Part shown: positions 37,335-45,665 of the stretch, in pieces
Position numbering within the stretch: the stretch's first letter is position 1
Layout of the letters: each line of letters opens with the position of its first letter
DNA from: Demequina sp. B12
Lineage (GTDB): Bacteria > Actinomycetota > Actinomycetes > Actinomycetales > Demequinaceae
NCBI RefSeq assembly: GCF_028823635.1
Contig: NZ_JAPEHU010000002.1
Span: forward strand, 186,001 to 250,000
DNA: 64,000 bases
Direction: 5' to 3'
The notes under the pieces: generated by a model
Databases searched by the model: none
The model's input: the letters and a program-made list of their open reading frames with translations, nothing else
What the model was told of the DNA's origin: nothing
Position numbers and translations under genes: made by a program

Positions 37335-37367
37335 AACAGCTGTGTCCAGCAACCGACAGGAGTAGTT

Positions 37368-40300
37368 ATGTTGCGCCCATTCCTCATTGTTGGCGTTGGC
37401 GGATCCGGGGGTAAGACCCTCCGCGTGGTCCGCGATGACTTGGTGAGCCGACTCGACAAGGCAGGTTGGACCGGAGAGTTCCCTGCCGCCTGGCAGTTTT
37501 TGCACATTGACGTGCCGACAGTCGCCGACGGAAATGACCAGGACTTGCCTGGACAGCTCCCGGCGGGGAACTACCAAGGATTGGTGGGAACAGGCGTCGA
37601 CTATCGCACCATCGATTCTGCACTAGTGCAAAAGGGTGGGGCCCATCTGCACGATGCGCTGGGCGGGTGGCGCCCGAACCCCGACAAGGTGAACATTCCC
37701 GCTTCGCGTGGCGCAGGGCAGTACCGCGCCCTGGGGCGCATCATCACGATTGGGGGACTTGATCGGGTTCGTGACGCGGTACGTAAGGCTCACCGTTCAA
37801 TGACGGGCACGCAGGTCGTGGCCGAGCTTCAGGCAGCGACGCGCGTGCTAGGAGGAGAGCCGGCTGCCGTGCACGCGGAGCCCACGGTAATTGTGGTGTC
37901 GTCGATCGCCGGTGGAAGTGGCTCCGGTGCCGTCATCGACGTGTGCGATGTGATCCGAAGCCTCGATGAGAGTTGGGCCGAGGACATCGTTGGTGTGTTG
38001 TATGCCCCGGACGTCTTCGATTACCTCCCGGAGGAGGCCCGCAGAGGTGTCCGTCCCAACTCTCTCGCGGCGCTGAGCGAGCTCCTCAATGGCTACTGGG
38101 CGGAGTCAGGTGCGTCGCAGGGTACGGCAGAACTGTTCGCGAGCCACGGTGTGCAGGTAGGTGCGTCACGTAGGCTCGGCCCGCGTTTTCCCTTCTTGGT
38201 GGGTGCACGTAACGAGGCTGTGACGTTCCAGACGCAGAACGATGTCTATCGCGCGCTGGGGAAGTCGCTCGCGTCGTGGGTGACGAGCGAGACTCTGCAG
38301 GACACCATGTCCGCCTACATTCAGGCTCAGTGGTCCGCAACGGCTTCTTCTGTGCGGGACAAGATGCCGATGCACAGTGACGGTATGGAGGCGCCTTTTG
38401 TTGCATTGGGGTCTGCGCGTGTGAGCCTGGGCCGCGATCGCTTCCGTGACTACTCATCGCAACATCTCGCCCGCGCGGCGATTGACCGAGTGTTGACGCA
38501 GCACGAGGGCAGTCGCTCAAAGGACGATGACAGGCCTGGTGCTGCGCTGGTACGCGACATTGCAACGCAGTCCTTCCAGCGGTTCCTCAAGCGATCGGGG
38601 CTCGACGAGCGCGGGGCTGAGCAGAACCAGATCATTGATGCGCTCATGCCAGAGTCGACGCAGGAACGAGTTCGCAGTGCAGCTTCCCAGATGCTGACGA
38701 AGGTTCGCGATGGCATCGACTCCAAGGGCTCGCGGGCGGGTGACGTCAGTCGAGCCATTCTCGCGAATCTTCATGACCAGCGCCTGGCATTCCAACGCGA
38801 TCAGCTTGCTGCACAGTCCGCGGTAGCAGCGGATTGGTCAAAGAGCATCCAAAAGCACCTCGTGACCGAGGTTGCTTTGACGATCGCACGTGAGGGTGCA
38901 CCGGTCACGGCCGAGCTTGTGCGTCAACTCAAGACTGAGGTCTCGCAGGTACGAGATGAACTGGTTGGCGAGGCGCAGCAACTGCGCAGGCGTGTTGCTG
39001 CCGTGGACCAAGAGGTGGCAGGTGACCTCGCGGATAGTGCGACAGCGGTCATCCTTCGCGAAACGGGGTCTCTCAAGGCCGCGATCAACCGCGCTGCAGG
39101 CTCACTCCTGATGGAAGCTCAGGCTGACGTGCGTGACTTGAGCGCTGAGATGATTCCTGACCTGGTGCGCAACCTCGTGGAGCCGATGCTTGAAGCAGTC
39201 GAGCACGGCCGTGAGCGCCTTGAGTCGGGGGTCGCCGAGAGCGATGATCGGGCGCTGGACGTGAGCACCTGGCCTGAGGGGGATCTCGTCCCTCACCACA
39301 TCAAGCCAGCGCCCAACGAGTTCTTGCTGGAGCCGGCGGACAACTTTCCTGACTTGCTTCGCGAGACGGTGCTGCGAACCGTAGGCGGTGAGCGCCCGCA
39401 CGAGGCACGGGCTACGGCGGATATTGAGGTGATTCTGGGCGCTGAGGATATTGATGCTCATGGTGCAGCAAGTCAGACACTACTCATCGCTGAGCGCTTG
39501 TGGGTGCCGCGCCATGAAAGGTTCCATGACTCAGCGTCGGCTGCGCCCACGCCTGCGCGGTTTGAACTAGCGTCCGGCCCTGCCCAGTTCAAGAAGCGTG
39601 CGGACGCGTGGGTGACGCGTCCGGGTACTGCCGTCGGCAATCTCGTGGCACAGGGGTTGCGGGACTATCTCGATCCCGAGGCGGTATCTCCGCGTGAACA
39701 TGAGGCACGGTTGGATCGCTTTGATGGGCAGTTGTCGGCCGCGCTCAACGCTGCCGCGCCATTGGTGAGCATTAACCCCTCGGTACTCGTCCAGGTCCAT
39801 GAGCGGCACGAGATCAAGTACAACCTTTCGTTCTCTGAGATTCCTCTGCCAGACCGGTCTCCGGGTAAGGAGCGCGTCCACAAGCTCCTCGAAGCGCGAG
39901 GCCAATGGACGGACAAGGTCGCGAAGGCGTTCACGGACCGGAACGGTGCGTCGATCGACATCTTCACCGTGCTTGGCGAGCCATACGAGCCTGTCGTGTT
40001 CGACAGCCTCATGAAGCCCATCGCCACCGAGTGGGGACAACGGGCTGCGGCCGTGGACACGCGGGCGGAGTTCTGGCGCTGGCGCCGGGCACGCCCCCTG
40101 ACGGAGGCCGTCCCCTTCTCCTCCGCAATGCTGGCGCGTATGGTGCGAGGATGGTTTACGGCATCGCTGCTGAAGCAATTGGACCTTGAGACCGCGGCGC
40201 GCATCTACGTTCCCGCTCCCAGCAGCGGCTCTGGTGACTATCGAGACTTCCCCAAGCCTCTGTTGACCCCAGCGGCCGCGAACGGCCCCGACCTGTTGCC

Positions 40301-40709
40301 GTCCATCCTTGAGTCGTTCGCGCTCGCAATGCTCGAAGTGAACACTACTGAATCGCTACGCCCAGTTGACGGATACCGCCGCCTTGCTGACCTCGGACAA
40401 GAGACCTCGGCTGGCGCCGACGTGCGCTCGGGTGAACTCCGTGCATGGATCGTTGACGGCGCAAACACCCTTCAGGCTGCTGCGGACCCGGCCGGCTCAT
40501 GGGAGGCGCGCCAAGCACAAGCACTTGAACGGCTGTCGAAGTTGCGTGCCGTATACGCGGACCACGAAGCAAAGTATGCCGCGCGCCGTGACCTCCTGGA
40601 CGCACCGCTGTCCTATGAGCTCAGTCACGTGACCCTTGCCGCCCTCGCCGACCTCGCCTCGGCCGTGGAGAGCATGAGGAAGGACGACGACGGTGGCATC
40701 TGGAACTAA
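37368..40709 (+). CDS. Tubulin/FtsZ-superfamily protein (Tubulin_2-like), 1113 residues
   Basis: N-terminus LIVGVGGSGGKTLRVVRDDL is a Rossmann nucleotide-binding start. GGSGSG at 182-187 (SIAGGSGSGAVIDVCD) corresponds to the tubulin/FtsZ G-box GGGTGTG, and RPNSLAALSELL (230-241) occupies the position of the N-x-x-A-x-L-x-E helix of this superfamily. The following 700 residues are mostly alpha-helical with heptad-like stretches (about 440-620), and far exceed the roughly 400 residues of FtsZ or TubZ. Not a division FtsZ: no CTP tail. ATG at 37368 after AACCGACAGGAG. Overlaps the next gene by 17 bases. Presumably a GTP-binding, possibly filament-forming cytoplasmic partner of its membrane neighbours; inferred. 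Confidence 0.83.
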   Translation: MLRPFLIVGVGGSGGKTLRVVRDDLVSRLDKAGWTGEFPAAWQFLHIDVPTVADGNDQDLPGQLPAGNYQGLVGTGVDYRTIDSALVQKGGAHLHDALGGWRPNPDKVNIPASRGAGQYRALGRIITIGGLDRVRDAVRKAHRSMTGTQVVAELQAATRVLGGEPAAVHAEPTVIVVSSIAGGSGSGAVIDVCDVIRSLDESWAEDIVGVLYAPDVFDYLPEEARRGVRPNSLAALSELLNGYWAESGASQGTAELFASHGVQVGASRRLGPRFPFLVGARNEAVTFQTQNDVYRALGKSLASWVTSETLQDTMSAYIQAQWSATASSVRDKMPMHSDGMEAPFVALGSARVSLGRDRFRDYSSQHLARAAIDRVLTQHEGSRSKDDDRPGAALVRDIATQSFQRFLKRSGLDERGAEQNQIIDALMPESTQERVRSAASQMLTKVRDGIDSKGSRAGDVSRAILANLHDQRLAFQRDQLAAQSAVAADWSKSIQKHLVTEVALTIAREGAPVTAELVRQLKTEVSQVRDELVGEAQQLRRRVAAVDQEVAGDLADSATAVILRETGSLKAAINRAAGSLLMEAQADVRDLSAEMIPDLVRNLVEPMLEAVEHGRERLESGVAESDDRALDVSTWPEGDLVPHHIKPAPNEFLLEPADNFPDLLRETVLRTVGGERPHEARATADIEVILGAEDIDAHGAASQTLLIAERLWVPRHERFHDSASAAPTPARFELASGPAQFKKRADAWVTRPGTAVGNLVAQGLRDYLDPEAVSPREHEARLDRFDGQLSAALNAAAPLVSINPSVLVQVHERHEIKYNLSFSEIPLPDRSPGKERVHKLLEARGQWTDKVAKAFTDRNGASIDIFTVLGEPYEPVVFDSLMKPIATEWGQRAAAVDTRAEFWRWRRARPLTEAVPFSSAMLARMVRGWFTASLLKQLDLETAARIYVPAPSSGSGDYRDFPKPLLTPAAANGPDLLPSILESFALAMLEVNTTESLRPVDGYRRLADLGQETSAGADVRSGELRAWIVDGANTLQAAADPAGSWEARQAQALERLSKLRAVYADHEAKYAARRDLLDAPLSYELSHVTLAALADLASAVESMRKDDDGGIWN

Positions 40710-43680
40710 GCTGCGGGAATGCACCATCTATGTGACGGACTCCGCTCCTGTAGGGGGTGAAGTTCGAGAGACGGTTGCAGCTTGGACCGCTGCCGGTGTC
40801 GTGGGACCCTCGCTATGGGTCACGCCGGAGGACATCGTGGAGGCACAAGGACTACCTCCGCAGGTAACTGCGACAGAGTTGCGTGGCGACGAGCAGTCTC
40901 GTGTGGACCTGTTTACGGCGATCGGCACTCAGGTGCTCGACAAGGTTCGTGTGGTCGCTGCGCAGTTGATCACTGCGGACACGCCAGTGGCAACGGACGT
41001 AGTGAGCGCCGCAAACACCGTGGTGCGGGCCGTGGATGACGCTTTGCCAAGGTCCGTCGGCGACGGGGTTGAGAGCCGCAGCACAAACCTCCGGAAGTTG
41101 AACATCATGATTCCCGTCAGCGGCGCTTCCCATGCCTCTGACTCGTTGGTGCTGCCGGGGTGGGATGCGAACGTGGTCATTAGTCCCGAGGATCGGCCGG
41201 ACCTTGACCGTTCCACCGTCTATGTCCGGTACCCGGGAAACTTCGTTGGCCACGCCGGTGCTGCTCTGTGCGCGGTGGGTGGCTTGCTTAGCGGAATGCG
41301 AACTGGGGCGCTGGACCATCTCGAACTCGACTCAACTGTTCACGATGACGACGTGTTCGTGGCGCGCTTCACAGTGCGGTCCGTGGTTGGCGAGGACATC
41401 GTGGACGATCTCGCAGATGCGACTCTCGACCTTGACGCGTTCGGTCCTGAAGGGCCCGCGACCCTTATCCCCGGCTCGCGCGTCGCGGGCAACCCACGCG
41501 ATATTGCGCACCGCGCCGCGACTCACGTGCTCGGGACACCAGCATGGCAGGCGCAAGCTGAGATGCAGGTGGAGCAGCCGCGTGACCACTACGCCTCCCT
41601 GCCATCCGTTTTTAGGCACGCTGTCGGATTCAATGCCCGCATGTTTGGTGTGATGGGACGGTGGATGCTGTCGCGCTTGAAGTTGTCCGTCGAGCGCAGT
41701 GCGACTCGTGTCCTTGTCGGGGAGAACGGCGGAATCGATGTGAGGATTGATGCCGCGCCCGCCCAGAGCATCGCAGACTCTGCCGAGGACTACTTGCGTG
41801 GGGTCGAGGCCGAGCACCAACGGGCGCTGTCCTCGCCTCAACAGGACCTGGTTCACCTGAACCCCGCGGCGTGGACCACTATGCGCGAGATGGCGACGTC
41901 GTTGATCGATGGCAGTGACCTCCCTGCAGGGATGCCAGAGCCGCGATCCTCCGGCCGGCGTGAACTTCTTCCACGAGAGGCGGTCGTCCCTGACACGGCG
42001 GACGTATGGCAAGGACTAGATGGCAAGCGCATTGAGTCACTCGATGTCAGGTCTGCCGCCCAGTACACCCAGCATGTCGATGCGCGAGTTGCTGAAGTGG
42101 AGGGGGAGTGCGCGCAACTCACATCACAGCGCAATGCCACGCGTGATGAGATGGCTTCGGTTGAGGGCGAACTTCAGGAGTTACGGGAGAAGTTGGAGGC
42201 GGCCAAGGCTGAAGAGTCTGACGGGGTGGAAGCCGACGAGAGCGGGTCCGAGTCTGAGAAGAAGGTCACTGCGAAAGCCCCTGGCGCCAAGAAGGTTGCG
42301 AAGCTGACGGGGAGCGTGCGGAAGGTTGAGGCAAAGCTCGCGCGTTTGGAATCCAAGCTCCATGAAATCGAGACCAAGCTTGCAGAAGTGGCAGACGAAC
42401 TGTCCGTTCTGAAGGACGAGAAGTTGAAGTTTGCCGAGTGGCTGCGATCGAAGGACTCGTATGTGCGGTACCTCCTTGTCGACCTTACCGAGCGTCGTGC
42501 GTACTTGACCCAGGACGAGCAACGCGAGGACTCGGAGCCTCGCGTACCACCGCGCGAGCGACTGATGAAGCGTCAGAAGGTCGTCCGGGTGATATGGGTT
42601 CTCGCACTGGCCCTGGGCGCTATTGCGCTGGGTGTCTCGTTGTTCCTCGGCTGGCGGGCCGGTCACACCTGGACGCAGCTACTGACGTATGCGGGCATCA
42701 CCATCGGTGTCGTGTTGCTGGTCCTTGTTGCGTCCAACCACTTGTTCTATCGCGCTGTCCGCCGCTACGAAACGCAATTGGCCCGGGACATCGCGGCTCA
42801 ACGCGCGGCTACTGAACGCGCACTTTGGTGCAAAGGCCAGATCGCGAGGCTAGAGGCGCAGGAAACTGCGATGACGGACTGGGGTTACATCCTGAGCGAC
42901 ATCGTTCACCGCCCGTGGAACCGAGTGCCCAAAGCTCCACGGGAAATGTCCGATGCTGTGGTCGAGGCGCTGCCAGCGTCCATGGGCGTTGCGGGAATCG
43001 ATCGCAATGTCGACCTGCCGTTTCAGAGCACGGCGGCCGCTGCGCGTGCGGTCTACGTGAAAGGCTGGCTCGGTCACGCGCTCGAGACAATTGTGCGTGA
43101 CTTTGACTCCGTCGAGATCGATGGCGACTCCGGCTTCAGTTCGGTCGAAGCGGACACGTCTGACAGGGAGACGGGACCGCGGCGCCGGTTCTTGCGCTTC
43201 TTGGAGGATCCGAAGTCGCGCCAGTCTGCGACCGAGGCTGCTGAGCAGCGCTTTCGCACCGGCGTGGACTCGCAAGAGATACCGATCCCCACGCGAACCG
43301 TGGAACGCCGGGGACCTTATTCCAACCACCAACACATTGCAGAGCCCAACTACTTTGCAGCCGTTGCAGGAGAGGGCATCGCCTTCGCGGGCGATGTCTT
43401 CACCGCATCCGGCCGGCAACGGCTCGCGCACTACGTTGACCGGTCTGCAGCATGGCTCCCCGCGAACGTCCATATGGGTCCCAACGCGCCAGCAATGAAG
43501 ATAGAGGCCGCCGATGGGGCCAATGCTGTGAGAATTGACCTGTCGCGGCGCTTGGACCTCAACGATCTAGTGTTGTTTTCAAGTGTTCGTGCAAACCGCG
43601 CGGAGACTCAAGAGTTGCGTGTCGCCGAGCGGAGACGCGAGCACGAATCAGCTCCTGCAGATGGCGTCGATTGGTATTAG
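40693..43680 (+). CDS. Coiled-coil two-TM membrane protein, partner of the tubulin-like protein
   Basis: 995 residues, GTG start inside the end of the tubulin-like gene. The first about 450 residues are a mixed alpha/beta globular part with no motif I recognise. Residues about 450-585 form a long coiled coil (EVEGECAQLTSQRNATRDEM, VEAKLARLESKLHEIETKLA) broken by a Glu/Ser/Lys linker. Two membrane segments follow (VIWVLALALGAIALGVSLFL and LLTYAGITIGVVLLVLVAS, about 635-685), then a soluble C-terminal about 310 residues. It may link the cytoplasmic tubulin-like protein to the membrane; this role is inferred from gene order and architecture alone. Confidence 0.78.
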   Translation: MASGTKLRECTIYVTDSAPVGGEVRETVAAWTAAGVVGPSLWVTPEDIVEAQGLPPQVTATELRGDEQSRVDLFTAIGTQVLDKVRVVAAQLITADTPVATDVVSAANTVVRAVDDALPRSVGDGVESRSTNLRKLNIMIPVSGASHASDSLVLPGWDANVVISPEDRPDLDRSTVYVRYPGNFVGHAGAALCAVGGLLSGMRTGALDHLELDSTVHDDDVFVARFTVRSVVGEDIVDDLADATLDLDAFGPEGPATLIPGSRVAGNPRDIAHRAATHVLGTPAWQAQAEMQVEQPRDHYASLPSVFRHAVGFNARMFGVMGRWMLSRLKLSVERSATRVLVGENGGIDVRIDAAPAQSIADSAEDYLRGVEAEHQRALSSPQQDLVHLNPAAWTTMREMATSLIDGSDLPAGMPEPRSSGRRELLPREAVVPDTADVWQGLDGKRIESLDVRSAAQYTQHVDARVAEVEGECAQLTSQRNATRDEMASVEGELQELREKLEAAKAEESDGVEADESGSESEKKVTAKAPGAKKVAKLTGSVRKVEAKLARLESKLHEIETKLAEVADELSVLKDEKLKFAEWLRSKDSYVRYLLVDLTERRAYLTQDEQREDSEPRVPPRERLMKRQKVVRVIWVLALALGAIALGVSLFLGWRAGHTWTQLLTYAGITIGVVLLVLVASNHLFYRAVRRYETQLARDIAAQRAATERALWCKGQIARLEAQETAMTDWGYILSDIVHRPWNRVPKAPREMSDAVVEALPASMGVAGIDRNVDLPFQSTAAAARAVYVKGWLGHALETIVRDFDSVEIDGDSGFSSVEADTSDRETGPRRRFLRFLEDPKSRQSATEAAEQRFRTGVDSQEIPIPTRTVERRGPYSNHQHIAEPNYFAAVAGEGIAFAGDVFTASGRQRLAHYVDRSAAWLPANVHMGPNAPAMKIEAADGANAVRIDLSRRLDLNDLVLFSSVRANRAETQELRVAERRREHESAPADGVDWY

Positions 43681-43741
43681 GGGCGGCACCGCCTGCCCGC
43701 GCTAGCCGCAAGCCAACTGCACGGCACGGCCGGTAGGGTGC

Positions 43742-44249
43742 TCATGGGCCGCCCCGTTGGTGAGTCCGGTCTGTGTGTGAGCCGTCGGTTTCGTTTTCGT
43801 GCGTGCAGTGGCGAGCATAGTCGGCGGGGCTTGTCAGCCCGGGGCTCAGTGGCCTTGCACGGCGTAGTACTCGTTCGTCCAGTCGTTGATGACGACGCGG
43901 GCGTGAAGTAGCGGGTAGAAGCTGTTGACGTTCAGGTACTCGTTGCGGATGCGGGAGTTGAACGACTCGACGTAGCCGCTGAGCCATGGCGAGCCGGGAG
44001 GGATGTAGAACAGGCCGGTGCGGGTGCCGGCCCGGTCAGCCATTGCCTGGCTGATGCCCGAGCGCGAGACAACGGGAGCGCCGCGGACGGCGACGAGGTC
44101 GTCGAGGTCGTCGAGGTGGTCGCTGAGACGCTCGGCGGTGATGCAGCGTTCTACGAGCCTGCCGGTGCACTCCCGGGTGTGCATCGGCGAGGATGGAGAC
44201 AATCTTGCTCGCAGAGCCGGGCTCGTCGCCATCGAACTTGAAGTCAACA
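43742..44249 (-). pseudogene. Decayed IS3-family transposase (DDE, rve-type), 3' part
   Basis: On the minus strand three frames together read the C-terminal half of an IS3-type OrfB: WTVDFKFDGDEPGSASKIVSIL (frame 1), then MHTRECTGRLVERCITAERL and GLFYIPPGSPWLSGYVESFNSRIRNEYLN (core YIPPGSPWLSGYVESF), then PADYARHCTHENE in another frame. At least two frameshifts (near 44186 and near 43860). The DNGPE block with the second catalytic Asp is missing. It is cut abruptly at 44250, where the VOC fragment begins. Not functional. No terminal inverted repeat or target duplication was found by eye. Confidence 0.85.
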
Positions 44250-44251
44250 GT

Positions 44252-44449
44252 CCAGAACTATGCGACCGAGCATGAGGTCGACGAGCGGCTCCAAGCGGCC
44301 ATCGCTGCAGGAGCGACTCATCTCAAGGCACCCACCGCTGCACCGTGGGGAAGAAACAGCGGCTACTTCGCGGACCCGGACGGACACGTGTGGGAACTCG
44401 CCGTGAACCCGTACTGGGAACTGGGCGACGACGGTAGAGCTTACATTCC
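44252..44449 (+). repeat. Direct repeat, right copy
   Basis: Partner of 32783-32980; same length with no gaps, about 91% identical by hand alignment. Same orientation, so recombination between the copies would remove the intervening 11,469 bases and leave one complete VOC gene. Confidence 0.9.
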
Positions 44450-44471
44450 ACAAGAGCCGCCGGAGCCTTGA
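44252..44471 (+). pseudogene. VOC gene 3' fragment
   Basis: Reads QNYATEHEVDERLQAAIAAG, HLKAPTAAPW, GYFADPDGHVWELAVNPYW and on to a TGA, equal to the last 72 codons of the intact VOC gene at 32556. The N-terminal half is missing and the fragment begins exactly at the transposase remnant. It could be read from upstream starts but would lack the first VOC module. Few frame-breaking changes have accumulated, so the duplication is not very old. Confidence 0.88.
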
Positions 44472-44561
44472 CGGCGGCTCCTCGCCACCGACTGTTCCCT
44501 CAGCGTGACCACTAGACGTCCGTCACACCCTGGCTGACGGGAAGTGCCGTCCAAACTGAGC

Positions 44562-44795
44562 TTAGTCCTGCGTGTGACTCACTCTGACGCCTATCCAAAC
44601 GAAACCATCTTGGTCGACGGTTGCCTGGTACGCGATGAGGAGTTCGTCGCCAAGGCTGAGCGAGAGCGGGTCCAGGTTTGCGTCATGCATGGAGTAATGA
44701 ATCCACACGTGCCGACCAGTATCGTTCGTGACAACCGAGCCGGTACCGGTGACTGGGTCCCAGTCTTCTAGTCCCGCCTTCTCGATGTGCGACAT
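44562..44795 (-). CDS. Cold-shock-domain-like small protein
   Basis: 77 residues. GTGSVVTNDTGRHVWIHYSM, then SLSLGDELLIAYQATVDQDGFVWIGVRV resembles a diverged cold-shock domain (GxG, VWVHYS, QDGF) of a type found alone in Actinobacteria. It lacks the full RNP1 motif, so RNA binding is uncertain. ATG at 44795 with GAGGGGG about 10 bases upstream. It lies alone among gene debris, between the VOC fragment and tRNA-Asn. Confidence 0.6.
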   Translation of the reverse strand: MSHIEKAGLEDWDPVTGTGSVVTNDTGRHVWIHYSMHDANLDPLSLSLGDELLIAYQATVDQDGFVWIGVRVSHTQD

Positions 44796-45140
44796 TCGTC
44801 AGGCCCCCTCTTGGATCCTCAGTGAAACCCGTACGGCTTACTCGCACCCAAATGTGGTGAGTCCTTGGGGACGCAAGCGCTGCTCCAGGAACCCCCGGCT
44901 CTATCTCATTGATTGGCGAGTTGATGCTACTGCCATCAATCTAGTGATAGCTCCCTGGGCTAGCGGATCTCTCCTGAGATGAGTTTCGGGTTGAGCCGGT
45001 GATCGTCAACACTTTCCGAGGAGTGCCGGAGCGTGACGCCTTGCCAACTCAATGCGTGCCCCTGTCGCGAGGAGAGGATTCTATCCATTCGCCCAAGTGC
45101 TAGGAGACAGCACCTGTGGATCGGCGGGGTGAGGAATGCA

Positions 45141-45184
45141 CAGAACCGTGCTGCTGAACATGAAGTCGATGAACGCTTGCAGGC
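45141..45184 (+). pseudogene. Third, diverged VOC scrap
   Basis: Translates as AQNRAAEHEVDERLQAC, matching AQNYATEHEVDERFQA of the intact VOC protein. At DNA level about 33 of 44 bases agree with 32785-32828 by hand. Too short to function. It shows that VOC-related sequence has been copied here more than once. Confidence 0.65.
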
Positions 45185-45223
45185 CTGCCTGAGAATTGTC
45201 AGTAGCACCTGGTCGTAGCGTGA

Positions 45224-45249
45224 AAGGCCGGTCCCGTGGGACCGGCCTT
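45224..45249 (-). terminator. Hairpin downstream of tRNA-Asn
   Basis: AAGGCCGGTCCC and GGGACCGGCCTT are complementary over 12 bases with a minimal loop. On the minus strand it follows the tRNA 3' end by 6 bases and leads into TTTCACG. Probable intrinsic terminator. Confidence 0.65.
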
Positions 45250-45255
45250 GACGAG

Positions 45256-45328
45256 CTCCTCCAGTTGGACTCGAACCAACAACCTGCCGATTAACAGTCG
45301 GCTGCTCTGCCAATTGAGCTATGGAGGA
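45256..45328 (-). tRNA. tRNA-Asn (GTT)
   Basis: 73-base cloverleaf on the minus strand. Acceptor TCCTCCA pairs with TGGAGGA, D-loop AGCTCAATTGGCAGAGC, anticodon arm CCGACTGTTAATCGG with anticodon GTT, T-arm GTTGGTTCGAGTCCAAC, discriminator G. No encoded CCA. It borders the accessory region on the right. Confidence 0.96.
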
Positions 45329-45492
45329 TTGCGAGAAGAAACTCTACATGATGTTTGGGCCTGTCGGTGACACTCTGAGGACTTCGGTCACGCGGCGTGT
45401 GTCGGCATTGCCGTGTCCCGGATGCTGCCCGCTAGACTGACGCGCGCCCCATGAACACGACCAGCGTTCTGTGCTGTGACTGGTGGGGCCGC

Positions 45493-45566
45493 GGGCCAGT
45501 AGCTCAGCCGGTTAGAGCAGTGGACTCATAATCCATCGGTCGCGGGTTCGAGCCCCGCCTGGCCCA
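45493..45566 (+). tRNA. tRNA-Ile2 (CAT, lysidine type)
   Basis: 74-base cloverleaf: acceptor GGGCCAG / CTGGCCC, anticodon arm TGGACTCATAATCCA with anticodon CAT, T-arm GCGGGTTCGAGCCCCGC, discriminator A. Acceptor pairs C4-G69 and C5-G68 are the identity elements used by TilS, favouring Ile2 over elongator Met. No encoded CCA. TAGACT at 45433-45438 is a likely -10 box. Confidence 0.88.
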
Positions 45567-45665
45567 CCGTGAAGTGTCCCCGGCGGGGTGTGCGTGGGCA
45601 GTCGCGGTTCGGGAGACAATGGAGGTTCACTTCGCTGCGTCCCCCCGTACCTCTTGGAGAGTTCT

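Larger units (their letters stand above)
44796..45255. other. Gene-poor stretch with VOC scrap and terminator
   Basis: About 460 bases with no convincing gene. One 60-base line I counted is 52% GC, well below the core. It contains the third VOC scrap (45141-45184) and, at 45224-45249, a hairpin AAGGCCGGTCCC / GGGACCGGCCTT followed on the minus strand by TTTC, the likely terminator of the adjacent tRNA-Asn. Nothing else is recognisable. Confidence 0.65.

Noticed and set aside
43846..44247. Intact transposase gene
   Set aside because: The frame lacks the DNGPE catalytic block and needs frameshifts at both ends, so it is a pseudogene.
32783..44449. Integrative element with att sites and integrase
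   Set aside because: No integrase, excisionase or phage gene was found; the repeats are long, imperfect gene fragments rather than att cores.
45033..45218. Small plus-strand frame
   Set aside because: Contains the VOC scrap but has no coherent protein; treated as debris.
44960..45313. Minus-strand frame beginning MAEQPTVNRQ
   Set aside because: It is a translation of the tRNA-Asn gene and its flank, a common false gene.
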